Origin: Mycobacterium sp. SMC-2
Lineage (GTDB): Bacteria; Actinomycetota; Actinomycetes; Mycobacteriales; Mycobacteriaceae
DNA: 64,000 nucleotides
NCBI RefSeq assembly: GCF_025263485.1
Contig: NZ_CP079863.1
Span: 3,596,001 to 3,660,000, forward strand
Direction of reading: 5' to 3'
Under the pieces are notes generated by a model. That model did not search any database and had not been told where the DNA came from. It saw nothing but the letters and a program-made list of their open reading frames with translations. Positions 27,553-36,572 of the stretch are shown here, one piece after another; the stretch's first letter is position 1; every line of letters begins with the position of its first letter. Both the position numbers and the translations under genes were made by a program.

Positions 27553-28089
27553 TCAGCCGACGGTGGCCAGCGTCTGGGAGGCGACGATCGCTTGGGCCAC
27601 GCCCGAAACGATCGCCGCGGCCTTGAGCGCCTCCTGGATGGACTCCCGGGTTACGCCCGACTCGCGCAGCGTGTGCTCGTGGGCGGCCACGCAGTCCGGG
27701 CATCCATTGATCGACGACACGGCGAAACACCACAGCTCGAAGTTCGCCTTCTCCACGCCGGGATTGGCGATGATGTTCATCCGCAATCCCGCACGCAGAT
27801 CGTCGTATTTCCCGTCGAGAAAGCCCCGGCCGCGGTAGAACACGTTGTTCATGCCCATGATCGAGGCGGCTCCCAGCGCCGCGTTGTACGCCTCGGCGGA
27901 CAGGATGTCCGCCGCCTCGGCACCAATCTCGCTGATTACCTGGGGGTTCCGCGTCGCCGCGGCGCTCGCCAGCAGCGTGCCCCACAGCTGTTCGTCGTTG
28001 AGCTCGGTCGTGCGCGTGATCGAGCCCAGGTTGAGCTTGAGGTCCTTGGCGTACTCGGGCAGCACTTCCTTGAGGTTTTCGACGCTCAT
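27553..28089 (-). CDS. ahpD: Alkylhydroperoxidase AhpD
   Basis: A 178-residue CMD-fold thiol peroxidase and adaptor that returns AhpC to its reduced form through lipoamide (with Lpd/DlaT in M. tuberculosis). The active-site CPDC pair is Cys130/Cys133, followed by His137 ([10 protein letters not shown]). Start ATG 28089; it lies 40 bases after ahpC, so the two are an operon. Confidence 0.96.
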   Translation of the reverse strand: MSVENLKEVLPEYAKDLKLNLGSITRTTELNDEQLWGTLLASAAATRNPQVISEIGAEAADILSAEAYNAALGAASIMGMNNVFYRGRGFLDGKYDDLRAGLRMNIIANPGVEKANFELWCFAVSSINGCPDCVAAHEHTLRESGVTRESIQEALKAAAIVSGVAQAIVASQTLATVG

Positions 28090-28129
28090 CTCGCCTCCTA
28101 ATCAGGCCTTGTACCCGGCCGGGCGCGAA

Positions 28130-28717
28130 CTAAGCCGACGCCTTGAGCAGCTCGGTGGCGTTCAGCGTCGGGTCGCCCTTGCGCCAGTTGCAGGCGCATA
28201 GCTCGTCGGACTGCAGCGCGTCCAGGACCCGCAGCACTTCCTCCACGTTGCGTCCCACGGATCCGGCGGTGACCGAAACGAATTGGATCTCGTTGTTCGG
28301 GTCCACCAGGAAGGTCGCCCGGTCGGCCACACCGTCGGCGTTGAGGACGCCGGTGGCCAGGCTCAGTTCCCGCTTGATGTCCGAGAGCATGGGGAACGGC
28401 AAGTTCTTCAGGTCCTCGTGCCGGGCCCGCCAGTTGAAGTGCACGAACTCGCTGTCGATCGAGACACCCAGGACTTGCGCGTCGCGGTCTTCGAACTCGT
28501 CGTTCAGCTTGCCGAACGCGGCGATCTCGGTCGGGCACACGAAGGTGAAGTCCTTGGGCCAGAAGAACACAACGCGCCACTTGCCTTCGTGGTCCTCGTT
28601 GGTGATGGTGGTGAAGTAGTCGCCGGGCTGCTTGGCGTCGACCTTGGACAGGTCGCCGGCGATCAACGCGGTGAGCTCGTAGGCGGGAAACTGGTCGCCG
28701 ATGGTCAGCAAAGGCAT
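28130..28717 (-). CDS. ahpC: Alkyl hydroperoxide reductase AhpC
   Basis: A 195-residue 2-Cys peroxiredoxin reducing organic peroxides and peroxynitrite. Peroxidatic Cys61 is in FVCPTEI; the C-terminal ELCACNW gives Cys174 and Cys176, the additional pair known in mycobacterial AhpC. AGGAG precedes ATG 28717. It is divergent to oxyR, with a 101-base intergenic space, as in mycobacteria with functional OxyR control. Confidence 0.97.
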   Translation of the reverse strand: MPLLTIGDQFPAYELTALIAGDLSKVDAKQPGDYFTTITNEDHEGKWRVVFFWPKDFTFVCPTEIAAFGKLNDEFEDRDAQVLGVSIDSEFVHFNWRARHEDLKNLPFPMLSDIKRELSLATGVLNADGVADRATFLVDPNNEIQFVSVTAGSVGRNVEEVLRVLDALQSDELCACNWRKGDPTLNATELLKASA

Positions 28718-28809
28718 GGCTCTCCTAATTTGGATTAACTCAAGATTAGCTTTCCCTGTCATGGTGCCCACATGCCCTGTCTGAAGTAAAGGTGATATTT
28801 CCCACTACA

Positions 28810-28830
28810 CTTATAGGCATGCCCGATAAG
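28810..28830. promoter_or_regulatory. OxyR-type palindrome overlapping the oxyR start codon
   Basis: A near-perfect palindrome with half sites CTTATAGGC and CCCGATAAG separated by three bases (the oxyR ATG). It corresponds to the CTTATCGGC-N3-GCCGATAAG element described for mycobacterial OxyR, with two mismatches, and would couple oxyR autoregulation to ahpC control. Confidence 0.65.
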
Positions 28831-29754
28831 ACTTATCAGCCCACCATCGCCGGCCTGCGGGCCTTCGTCGCGATCGCCGAAAAGCGTCAGTTCAGCGGCG
28901 CCGCAACCACTCTCGGCGTCAGCCAGTCCACCTTGTCGCAGGGGCTGGCGGCGCTGGAGGCCGGGCTCGGCACCCAACTGATCGAGCGCTCGACACGGCG
29001 TGTCCTCTTGACGCCGGAGGGCACCGACCTCCTACCGCGCGCCCAGGACGTCATCGAGGCGATGGACGCGTTCAGTGCCGCGGCCGCGGGGGCATCCGAT
29101 CCGCTGCGGGCCGGGATGCGGCTGGGACTGATCCCGACGGTGGCGCCCTACGTGCTGCCGACCGTGCTGGCCGGCCTCTCCGAACAATTCCCGGGCATGA
29201 CGTTGCGGGTGACGGAAGACCAGACCGAACGGCTGCTGACGGTGTTGCGCGAAGGGGCGCTGGACGCGGCGCTCATCGCTTTGCCGGACGACACCAGCGG
29301 GATCGCCGCGATCCCGATCTACGACGAGGACTTCGTGCTGGCACTACCGCCCGGGCATCCGCTGGCCGGAAAACGCCGCGTCCCGGCGGCGGCACTGGCC
29401 GACCTACCGCTGCTGCTGCTGGACGAGGGGCACTGCCTGCGCGACCAGGCTCTGGACGTCTGCCACAAGGCGGGCGTGCGGCCGGAGCTGGCCAACACCC
29501 GCGCGGCGTCGCTGGCCACCGCGGTGCAATGCGTGACCGGCGGCCTCGGGGTGACGCTGATTCCGCAGAGCGCGGTGCCTGTCGAGGCGACCAGAAGCCG
29601 CCTGGGTCTGGCCCAGTTCGCCGCGCCGCGCCCCGGGCGGCGCATCGGTTTGGTGTACCGCTCGTCCAGCGGTCGCGACGAGTCCTACCGGCAGCTGGCC
29701 GCGACGATCGGCACCTTGGTCAGCAGCCGGCACCAGGTGCGGCCGGTGAACTAG
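28819..29754 (+). CDS. oxyR: LysR-family peroxide sensor OxyR (intact)
   Basis: A 311-residue LysR-type regulator. The N-terminal HTH is [56 protein letters not shown]; the C-terminal half is the LysR substrate domain. Two cysteines that could form the redox pair are in [20 protein letters not shown]. The reading frame is complete, unlike the M. tuberculosis oxyR pseudogene. Divergent to ahpC; probably activates ahpC-ahpD on peroxide exposure. Confidence 0.93.
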   Translation: MPDKTYQPTIAGLRAFVAIAEKRQFSGAATTLGVSQSTLSQGLAALEAGLGTQLIERSTRRVLLTPEGTDLLPRAQDVIEAMDAFSAAAAGASDPLRAGMRLGLIPTVAPYVLPTVLAGLSEQFPGMTLRVTEDQTERLLTVLREGALDAALIALPDDTSGIAAIPIYDEDFVLALPPGHPLAGKRRVPAAALADLPLLLLDEGHCLRDQALDVCHKAGVRPELANTRAASLATAVQCVTGGLGVTLIPQSAVPVEATRSRLGLAQFAAPRPGRRIGLVYRSSSGRDESYRQLAATIGTLVSSRHQVRPVN

Positions 29755-29781
29755 CGCGGCAGGCGAAGGTAGGTTCGGCCC

Positions 29782-30492
29782 ATGGAAAAGGTCATCGCCG
29801 TCCTCATGCGCGCCGATTCGGGCGAAAAGTGGTGCGTCCGTCAGCGGGGCCCCGTGGCCGACGCGCTCTTGGAGCTGGGCCTGCCGGGGCTGGCGGTCAA
29901 CGTTCGCGACGACGCGGTACGCCATTCGCTGATGACGCTCACGCAGCTGGACCCGCCGGTGGCGGCGGTGGTGAGCATGTGGACCCAGCAGTGTTACGGC
30001 GAGCAGATGGCGGCGGCCTTGAGCCTGCTCGGCGCCGAATGCGAACAACTCGCCGCATACCTGGTGACCGAATCGGTCCCACTGAAAGCGCCGGTATCCG
30101 AACCCGGCTCGCGCACACCGGCTTTGGCCAACATCGCCCTGCTGCGCCGGCCCGCCGGCCTGGACCGGGAGAGCTGGCTGACCCGGTGGCAACGCGACCA
30201 CACCCCGGTGGCCATCGAGACGCAGTCGACCTTCGGCTACACCCAGAACTGGGTGGTGCGGGCCCTCACCCCGGACGCACCGGGAATCGCGGGCATCGTC
30301 GAAGAGTTGTTCCCCGCGGAGGCGATCACCGATCTCAAGGCATTCTTCGGTGCCGCCGACGACGCCGACCTGCAGGACCGGTTGGGCCGAATGGTCGCCA
30401 GCACTACGGCGTTCGGCGCCAACGAGAACATCGACACCGTCCCGACCAGCCGCTACGTGTTCAGGACACCGTTCATCGAGGAACTCACATGA
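29782..30492 (+). CDS. EthD-like conserved protein (Rv1874-like)
   Basis: A 236-residue protein. The second half carries the pattern ALLRRPAGLDRESWLTRWQRDHTPVAIETQSTFGYTQNWVVRALTP, like EthD/ferredoxin-type dimeric alpha+beta barrel domains; the N-terminal half (MEKVIAVLMRAD... GEKWCVRQRGPVADALLEL) looks like a second related domain. Its stop overlaps the next start (ATGA), so the pair is translationally coupled. Function unknown. Confidence 0.75.
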   Translation: MEKVIAVLMRADSGEKWCVRQRGPVADALLELGLPGLAVNVRDDAVRHSLMTLTQLDPPVAAVVSMWTQQCYGEQMAAALSLLGAECEQLAAYLVTESVPLKAPVSEPGSRTPALANIALLRRPAGLDRESWLTRWQRDHTPVAIETQSTFGYTQNWVVRALTPDAPGIAGIVEELFPAEAITDLKAFFGAADDADLQDRLGRMVASTTAFGANENIDTVPTSRYVFRTPFIEELT

Positions 30493-30932
30493 CAACTCTG
30501 AGCGACGCCGTGGCCCTGGCCGCGGCCGAAAACGGCCTGGCGGTCGTGTCGACCGTTCGTGCCGACGGAACGGTGCAAGCCTCGCTGGTCAACGTCGGTC
30601 TGTTGCCGCACCCGGAAAGCGGCCAGGAGGTCTTGGGCTTCACCACCTACGGCAAGGTCAAACTGGCCAACCTGCGCGCGCGGCCGCAGCTGGCGGTCAC
30701 CTTCCGCAACGGATGGCAGTGGGCGACCGTCGAGGGTCGCGCGGAGCTGGCCGGTCCTGACGACGCCCGGCCCTGGCTGACCACGGACGACCAGCTGCGG
30801 CTGTTGCTCCGCGACGTCTTCACCGCCGCGGGCGGCACCCACGACGACTGGGACACCTACGACCGCGTGATGGCCCGGGAGCGGCGCGCCGTCGTGCTGA
30901 TCGCGCCCACCCGCGTCTACAGCAACGGCTGA
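30489..30932 (+). CDS. Pyridoxamine 5'-phosphate oxidase-fold protein (Rv1875-like)
   Basis: A 147-residue split beta-barrel protein of the PNPOx-like FMN/F420-binding family: ENGLAVVSTVRADGTVQASLVNVGLL, VLGFTTYGKVKLANLRARPQLAVTFRNGWQWATVEGRAEL. This resembles F420-dependent Rv1155-type members. ATG 30489 overlaps the upstream TGA by four bases. Ligand unconfirmed. Confidence 0.82.
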   Translation: MTTLSDAVALAAAENGLAVVSTVRADGTVQASLVNVGLLPHPESGQEVLGFTTYGKVKLANLRARPQLAVTFRNGWQWATVEGRAELAGPDDARPWLTTDDQLRLLLRDVFTAAGGTHDDWDTYDRVMARERRAVVLIAPTRVYSNG

Positions 30933-30950
30933 CCTCGTTAGGCTGCAGCC

Positions 30951-31703
30951 GTGACGCTGCAGATCGATGACGAGAAGCGGGTGCGCACCCTCACCCTGAA
31001 CCGGCCCGAGGCGCTGAACGCATTCAACGAAGCCCTCTACGACGCCACCGCCGAAGCGCTGTTGGCCGCCGCCGAGGATCCCGAGGTCGCCGTGGTGCTG
31101 CTGACGGGTGCGGGCCGCGGCTTCAGCGCCGGTACCGACCTCGCCGAGATGCAGGCCCGCATCACCGATCCGGATTTCACTCCCGGCAAGCACGGCTTCA
31201 TCGGGCTGATCGGTGCCCTCAGCGCGTTCCCCAAGCCGCTCATCTGCGCCGTCAACGGTGTCGGGGTGGGCATCGGCGCCACCATCCTCGGCTACGCCGA
31301 CCTGGCGTTCATGTCGTCGACCGCACGCCTGAAGTGCCCGTTCACCAGCCTGGGGGTGGCGCCGGAGGCGGCGTCGTCGTATCTGTTGCCGCAGCTGGTG
31401 GGCCGGCAGAACGCCGCCTGGCTGTTGATGTCCTCGGAGTGGGTCGACGCCGACGAGGCGTTGCGGATGGGGCTGGTCTGGCGGGTCTGCGAGCCCGACG
31501 ATTTACTGCCCGAAGCCCGGCGGCACGCGGAAGTCCTTGCCGCACGCCCGATTTCGAGCCTGATGGCGGTCAAGCACACGATGATGGAACCGGTCCGTCC
31601 GGAGATCGCGGCGGCGACCGCGCGGGAAAACGCTCACTTCGCCGAACTGATGGGCGCACGAGCCAACGCCGCGGCCTTGGCGGATTTCAACAAAGCCCGC
31701 TAA
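30951..31703 (+). CDS. Enoyl-CoA isomerase/hydratase family protein
   Basis: A 250-residue crotonase-fold enzyme. CoA/oxyanion elements: AGRGFSAGTDLAEMQ and CAVNGVGVGIGATILGYADLAFM. The active-site region FTSLGVAPEAASSYLLPQLVG has only one obvious catalytic Glu, as in the delta3,delta2-enoyl-CoA isomerase branch, rather than the two of a standard hydratase, so isomerase activity is favoured. GTG 30951 follows the upstream gene by 18 bases. Substrate chain length unknown. Confidence 0.82.
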   Translation: MTLQIDDEKRVRTLTLNRPEALNAFNEALYDATAEALLAAAEDPEVAVVLLTGAGRGFSAGTDLAEMQARITDPDFTPGKHGFIGLIGALSAFPKPLICAVNGVGVGIGATILGYADLAFMSSTARLKCPFTSLGVAPEAASSYLLPQLVGRQNAAWLLMSSEWVDADEALRMGLVWRVCEPDDLLPEARRHAEVLAARPISSLMAVKHTMMEPVRPEIAAATARENAHFAELMGARANAAALADFNKAR

Positions 31704-31716
31704 GCGGGCGCAGACA

Positions 31717-31902
31717 CTAAAGCGACGGGGCGGTCTCGAGATTTTCCGACGCGGCGATGATCGCCCGCAGCGTCCTCTTGCAACGGCCACAGTCGGCACC
31801 GGCCCCGCACGCGGCCGCGACCTCTTTGGAGGTGGAGGCACCGCGGGCGACCACCTCGGACACCGTGTGGTTGGTAACACCGACACACAGACACACGTAC
31901 AT
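31717..31902 (-). CDS. bfd: Bacterioferritin-associated ferredoxin
   Basis: A 61-residue [2Fe-2S] protein. The four ligand cysteines are visible: Cys4 and Cys6 (YVCLCVGVT) and Cys38/Cys41 (DCGRCK). Bfd passes an electron to bacterioferritin haem to release stored iron. It is divergent to bfrA, with tandem IdeR boxes between them. ATG 31902 gives the usual family length. The short gene lies inside a longer, basic antisense-like open frame that I rejected. Confidence 0.9.
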   Translation of the reverse strand: MYVCLCVGVTNHTVSEVVARGASTSKEVAAACGAGADCGRCKRTLRAIIAASENLETAPSL

Positions 31903-32035
31903 CAGCGCATCCCCTGCGTGCGGGCGACGAGGTGCTCTTCGTCGACGGCGTGACCAAGCGAGTGCACTTCGTCCTCCCTGTCGGCATCCCGGGTCGCCGG
32001 GATTCCGGAGAAAATTGCCGGGCCGAGGCCCCGTA

Positions 32036-32054
32036 TTAGTTGAGTCTAACCTAA
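32036..32054. promoter_or_regulatory. IdeR (iron) box 1
   Basis: TTAGTTGAGTCTAACCTAA matches the 19-bp IdeR consensus TTAGGTTAGGCTAACCTAA at 16 positions. Located between divergent bfd and bfrA, it would repress or activate iron-storage genes in response to Fe(II). In M. tuberculosis, bfrA is an IdeR target. Confidence 0.8.
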
Positions 32055-32059
32055 GTTCC

Positions 32060-32078
32060 TTAGCGCAGTCTAACCTTA
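32060..32078. promoter_or_regulatory. IdeR (iron) box 2
   Basis: TTAGCGCAGTCTAACCTTA matches the IdeR consensus at 14 of 19 positions. Its centre is 24 bases from box 1, so two IdeR dimer pairs could bind side by side on nearly the same face of the helix. Confidence 0.65.
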
Positions 32079-32265
32079 CCCGCCAGCAACGTGTCCGCGA
32101 TCGGCTCGGCGCGCCACACACTGAGCACAGCCATACCTTGCTGGAAGATTGCAACCCGTCATGGCAAAGTGCGAGTACGGCCCGGGATTGGTGTGTTCAG
32201 CCCAGCGGACCCCGCCGGGGCCGTGAACGACCACCGTTTCAGACCGTCACCGTAGGGGAGTAATC

Positions 32266-32745
32266 ATGCAAGGGGATCCGGATGTTTTGCGCCTGCTCAA
32301 CGAGCAGTTGACCGGCGAGCTCACCGCGATCAACCAATATTTCCTGCACTCCAAGATGCAGGACAACTGGGGCTTCACCGAGGTCGCCAAGCACACCCGG
32401 GAGGAGTCCTTCGACGAGATGCGGCACGCCGAGGCGATCACCGATCGCATCCTGCTGCTCGACGGGCTGCCCAACTACCAGCGCCTGTTCTCGCTGCGCA
32501 TCGGCCAGACGCTGCGCGAGCAGTTCGAGGCCGACCTGGCCGTCGAGTACGAGGTTATGGACCGGCTCAAGCCCGGCATCATCATGTGCCGCGAGAAGCA
32601 GGACACCACGAGCGCCACATTGCTCGAAGAGATCGTGGCGGACGAGGAAAAGCACATCGACTACCTCGAGACGCAGCTCGAGCTGATGGACAAGCTCGGC
32701 GTGGAGCTCTACTCGGCGCAGTGCGTCTCCCGGCCGCCGAGCTAA
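32266..32745 (+). CDS. bfrA: Bacterioferritin BfrA
   Basis: A 159-residue four-helix bundle ferroxidase that forms a 24-mer iron-storage shell. The di-iron ligands are visible at Glu18, Tyr25, Glu51 and His54, with later Glu/His in EIVADEEKHIDYLETQ; Met52 (DEMRH) is the axial haem ligand. GGGGAG precedes ATG 32266. It lies next to bfd and tandem IdeR boxes. Confidence 0.97.
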   Translation: MQGDPDVLRLLNEQLTGELTAINQYFLHSKMQDNWGFTEVAKHTREESFDEMRHAEAITDRILLLDGLPNYQRLFSLRIGQTLREQFEADLAVEYEVMDRLKPGIIMCREKQDTTSATLLEEIVADEEKHIDYLETQLELMDKLGVELYSAQCVSRPPS

Positions 32746-32862
32746 GCCTCCGTTAGGCTCCGCGGCAGACCTTCACCGCGGACCCCGTTGCTGAAGCGGT
32801 TCGATTGCCTTGGGTTCTCCCTGGGCATCCGTTAGCGACCCGGTCGCCGACGGAAGGCAGGC

Positions 32863-34950
32863 ATGACGAGCCCGACAGCACTTCGAGGCGGTTCATCGAC
32901 GGACGCCGCGCCGAGCAGCGCGCTGATCAGCCCCCAGCGGCGCAACCTCATCTTCGTCGCGATCGTGCTCGGGATGCTGCTCGCGGCGCTGGACCAGACG
33001 ATCGTCGCGACGGCGCTGCCGACCATCGTCGCCAACCTGGGCGACGCCGGCCACCAGTCCTGGGTGGTCACCAGCTACCTGCTGGCTTCCACGATCGTTA
33101 CCGCGCTCGTGGGCAAGCTCGGTGACTCCTTCGGCCGCAAGCGGGTGTTTCAGGGCGCGGTGGTGTTCTTCGTCGTCGGGTCGGTGCTCTGTGGGCTCGC
33201 CCAATCGATGGCCATGCTCGTCGGCGCCCGCGCCCTGCAGGGGATCGGCGGCGGCGGGATCACCGTCACCGCCAGCGCCCTGATCGGGGAGGTGGTTCCA
33301 CTGCGGGAGCGGGGCCGCTATCAGGGCATCCTCGGCGCGGTCTTCGGTGTCACGACGGTCATCGGCCCGTTGCTGGGCGGCTACTTCACCGACTACCTGA
33401 GCTGGCGGTGGGCCTTCTGGATCAACGTGCCAATCTCGGTGGTGGTCGTCTTCGTGGCCGCCGCCGCGATCCCGGCGCTGGCGTCCGCCACCAAGCCGGC
33501 CATCGACTACGCGGGGATCACGTTCATCGGCCTTGGCGCCGCCGGCCTGACGCTGGCCACCAGCTGGGGCGGCACGCTGTATCCGTGGGGCTCGGCGACC
33601 ATCGTCGTGCTGTTCGTCGGGGCCGCGGCCGCGCTCGCGGTGTTCGTTGTGGTGGAACGCCGTGCCGCCGAACCGATCCTGCCGATCCGGCTGTTCGGCA
33701 GTCCGGTGTTCACCGTCTGCTGCGTGCTGTCCTTCGTCGTGGGCTTCGCGATGCTGGGCGCGATGACGTTCCTGCCGACGTACATGCAGTACGTCGACGG
33801 CGTCTCGGCAACCACCTCGGGGCTGCGCACGTTGCCCATGGTGATCGGCATGCTGATCACCTCGACGGGCAGCGGCACCATCGTCGGCCGCACCGGCCGG
33901 TACAAGATCTTCCCGGTGCTCGGCACGGCCCTGATGGCGCTCGCGTTCTTCCTGATGTCGCGCATGGAGCCGGCCACGTCGGCGCTGATCCAGTCGCTGT
34001 TTCTGGTCGTCCTGGGTGCCGGCATCGGTTTCTCCATGCAGGTGCTGGTCCTCATCGTCCAAAACACCTCGAACTTCGAGGATCTCGGCGTCGCCACCTC
34101 CGGTGTGACGTTCTTCCGCACCATCGGCAGTTCGTTCGGCGCCGCGATATTCGGCTCGCTGTTCGTCAACTTCCTCAACCGTCGAATGGGGCCGGCGCTC
34201 GCGGCCAGCGGGGCGGACGCCAGCGCCGTAAGTTCCCCGGGCGTCCTGCACCATCAACCGCACAACGTGGCCGCGCCGATCGTCACGGCGTACTCCGAAT
34301 CGCTCACCCAGGTGTTCGGATGGGCGGCGCCCGTCGCCCTGCTCGGCTTCGTGCTGGCGTTGCTGCTGCGCGAGGTGCCGCTACGGGATATGCACGCCAG
34401 CACAGTGGATCTCGGCGATGCCTTCGCAATGCCGACCACCGAGACGCCGGACCAGATGCTCGAGACGGCCATCGCCCGGATGTTGAGGGGCCAGCCTGGC
34501 ATGCGCCTGCGCAGCATCGCCATGCGGCCCGATTGCCGGCTCGACGTCGCCGGGCTGTGGGGGGTGCTGCGCATCAACCGCTATTCGCAGATGTACGGGA
34601 CGGCCCGCCTCACCGACATGGCCGACTACCTGCGGATCCCGTTCGAGGTTCTCGAGCCGACCTTCGCGCGCCTGGTGTCGACCGGCTACGCCCAACGCGA
34701 GGGAGAACAGCTGTGGCTGACCCCGGCCGGGGCCCAGCAGGTCGCCTACGTGCACTCGCTGCTGCTGGCCTGGCTCGTCGACAAGCTCGCCCGGTCACCC
34801 GGCTTCGAGGGGCGACCCGACCGTCGTGCGGTGGAAGCCGCCCTCGACCGCGTCGCGTATCGCGTTCTGGCGCAACGGGACTGGCCCGACGAACAGCCGA
34901 CCATGGCCATCAAGGCGGCGGCGCTGCCAACTGCCGGGGTCACGCGCTAG
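32863..34950 (+). CDS. DHA2-type MFS drug efflux transporter with C-terminal winged-helix domain (Rv1877-like)
   Basis: A 695-residue protein. Residues 25-510 form about 14 transmembrane helices of the EmrB/QacA proton antiporter type, with LDQTIVATALPTIVANLG (motif D1) and GKLGDSFGRKRVF (motif A). The last 160 residues are soluble; the segment RLTDMADYLRIPFEVLEPTFARLVSTGYAQREGEQLWLTPAG looks like a MarR-type winged helix. Length is close to that recalled for Rv1877. The start is the first ATG (32863). Substrates unknown; likely multidrug export. Confidence 0.88.
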   Translation: MTSPTALRGGSSTDAAPSSALISPQRRNLIFVAIVLGMLLAALDQTIVATALPTIVANLGDAGHQSWVVTSYLLASTIVTALVGKLGDSFGRKRVFQGAVVFFVVGSVLCGLAQSMAMLVGARALQGIGGGGITVTASALIGEVVPLRERGRYQGILGAVFGVTTVIGPLLGGYFTDYLSWRWAFWINVPISVVVVFVAAAAIPALASATKPAIDYAGITFIGLGAAGLTLATSWGGTLYPWGSATIVVLFVGAAAALAVFVVVERRAAEPILPIRLFGSPVFTVCCVLSFVVGFAMLGAMTFLPTYMQYVDGVSATTSGLRTLPMVIGMLITSTGSGTIVGRTGRYKIFPVLGTALMALAFFLMSRMEPATSALIQSLFLVVLGAGIGFSMQVLVLIVQNTSNFEDLGVATSGVTFFRTIGSSFGAAIFGSLFVNFLNRRMGPALAASGADASAVSSPGVLHHQPHNVAAPIVTAYSESLTQVFGWAAPVALLGFVLALLLREVPLRDMHASTVDLGDAFAMPTTETPDQMLETAIARMLRGQPGMRLRSIAMRPDCRLDVAGLWGVLRINRYSQMYGTARLTDMADYLRIPFEVLEPTFARLVSTGYAQREGEQLWLTPAGAQQVAYVHSLLLAWLVDKLARSPGFEGRPDRRAVEAALDRVAYRVLAQRDWPDEQPTMAIKAAALPTAGVTR

Positions 34951-34994
34951 GGCTTGCTCGCCGATAATCCGTGGTCCGGGCGTACCATCACGCC

Positions 34995-35489
34995 ATGAGC
35001 CGAATCGGAACATTTGCTGACGACGACCTGGCCGGCTGGTTTGCGAAGTCTCCCGACATCGGCGGCGCGCTCGGCGGCTTCAGCAACGCGGTCTATACCA
35101 AGAACCGGTTGCCGCTGCGCACGCGCGAACTGGCGCGCGCCGTGATCGCCCACCGCAACGAATGCGTGGTCTGCATCAATACCCGCGACGAAGACGGGCC
35201 CGCCGCGGGCGTCGACGAAGAGTTGTACGACCACGCCCCGGAGTGGCGCACCTGGCCGGGCTACAGCGAACAGGAGCGGCTGGCGGCCGAGTTCGCGGAC
35301 CGGTTCGCCGGCGATCACACCGCCCTGCGCGACGACGAGGACTTCTGGAGCCGTTGCTCCGAACACTTCTCCGACGAGCTGCTGGCCGATCTGGCGCTGT
35401 CGTGCGCGCTGTGGGTAGGCATGGGCCGCGTCTTGCGAACCCTCGACATCGGCCAGGCCTGCAAACTGACCATCCCCAGCCGCGCATAA
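34995..35489 (+). CDS. Carboxymuconolactone decarboxylase/AhpD-like protein
   Basis: A 164-residue CMD-fold protein with a CxxC centre: ELARAVIAHRNECVVCINTRDEDG, where the C-x-x-C pair is in a position equivalent to AhpD. A thiol-peroxidase or adaptor role is possible. ATG 34995 (MSRIGTF) is preferred over longer frames overlapping the MFS tail. Confidence 0.78.
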   Translation: MSRIGTFADDDLAGWFAKSPDIGGALGGFSNAVYTKNRLPLRTRELARAVIAHRNECVVCINTRDEDGPAAGVDEELYDHAPEWRTWPGYSEQERLAAEFADRFAGDHTALRDDEDFWSRCSEHFSDELLADLALSCALWVGMGRVLRTLDIGQACKLTIPSRA

Positions 35490-35640
35490 GCTCCGCCGCC
35501 CCGTACCCTCTTCGCCCCGCGACACATAACCAGTTGCGGCGACACGCCGAAAAATGGCGCGCTAGCTTCTGTTTCGTGCGAACAAAGGCGCGGAGGTCGG
35601 GGCGGCGCTTGGTGCGATCGCGGGAGGAGGGCGAGCGTTG

Positions 35641-36531
35641 GTGAAGATTCGCTTCGGCGTCGGACTGGGCGCGGATACCGCCCCAGATCGGTTGGCCGCC
35701 ATCGTGGACCACCTGGAGGCCAGCGGGGTGGACTCGCTGTGGTTCTCCGAGCTGGTTTACTCCCCGGCCGTCGACCCGGTGGTCGGGATGGCGTACGCGC
35801 TGGCCAGGACCACCCGGTTGAAGGTGGGCACGTCGGTGGCCGTGCTGCCCGGGCGGCATCCCGTCCTGGTCGCCAAGCAGTTGGCGTCGTTGGCGGCCGT
35901 CGCGCCGAAGCGGGTCCTTCCCGTCTTCGGTTTGCGGTCGGCGATTCCGGCCGAGCGGGAGGTGTTCGTGGTGCCCGACGGGGAGCGGGCCGCGGTGTTC
36001 GACGAGTCGCTGCGGGTGCTGCGCTCGGCGCTGGTCGAGGATTCGGCGAGCTACAGCGGCCGGTATTTCACCGTCAGCGGGGCCGCGGTCATGCCGAGGC
36101 CGGAGCCCCCGCTGGACATCTGGCTGGGCGGCTCGGCGCCGACGGCGTTCCGGCGCATCGGCACCCTGGCCGACGGCTGGTTGGGCAGTTTCCTGACCCC
36201 GGCCGAGGCGCGGACAGGCCGCGAGGCGATCCAGCGCGCCGCGACCCAGGCCGGCCGGCAGATAGACCCCGATCACTTCGGCATCTCCCTGGCCGTCGTG
36301 GACGGGCCGGACGGCCACTTGCCGGCGGCGCTGGCCGCGGCGGCCCGCAACCGGCGCCCGGACGTCGACCCCGCCGAGCTGATCGCCGTCGGATGGGATC
36401 GGCTGCACCGGCAGCTGGACGCCTACATCGACGCGGGACTGACAAAATTCGTCATTCGGCCGGCCGGTGGCGCGCCCTTGGACGGCTTCCTCGATCGATT
36501 CGTCACCGAACTGACCGCGCGCCAGAACTGA
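35641..36531 (+). CDS. LLM-class F420-dependent oxidoreductase
   Basis: A 296-residue TIM-barrel luciferase-like monooxygenase family member: RFGVGLGADTAPDRLAAIVDHLEASGVDSLWFSELVY, RTTRLKVGTSVAVLPGRHPVLVAKQLASLAAVAPKR, and PLDIWLGGSAPTAFRRIGTLADGWLG are the typical F420/FMN barrel blocks. Start is GTG 35641, with GGGAGGAGG upstream. Its 3' end lies 41 bases before glnA3. Substrate unknown. Confidence 0.85.
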   Translation: MKIRFGVGLGADTAPDRLAAIVDHLEASGVDSLWFSELVYSPAVDPVVGMAYALARTTRLKVGTSVAVLPGRHPVLVAKQLASLAAVAPKRVLPVFGLRSAIPAEREVFVVPDGERAAVFDESLRVLRSALVEDSASYSGRYFTVSGAAVMPRPEPPLDIWLGGSAPTAFRRIGTLADGWLGSFLTPAEARTGREAIQRAATQAGRQIDPDHFGISLAVVDGPDGHLPAALAAAARNRRPDVDPAELIAVGWDRLHRQLDAYIDAGLTKFVIRPAGGAPLDGFLDRFVTELTARQN

Positions 36532-36572
36532 ATTCGCCCGTCCAGGCATCCGGCCCCTGCACAATGACTGCC

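Larger units (their letters stand above)
31903..32265. other. Intergenic bfd-bfrA iron-control region
   Basis: A 363-base divergent promoter region without a convincing gene. It contains the two IdeR boxes at 32036-32054 and 32060-32078. The part nearer bfrA has no recognised motif other than the ribosome site GTAGGGGAG before ATG 32266. Confidence 0.6.

Noticed and set aside
28819..29754. oxyR pseudogene as in M. tuberculosis
   Set aside because: The frame is complete from ATG to stop, with the HTH and sensor domain intact.
32893..34263. 456-residue minus-strand open frame opposite the MFS gene
   Set aside because: Composition (His/Arg/Gln/Asp-rich) is that of an antisense shadow.
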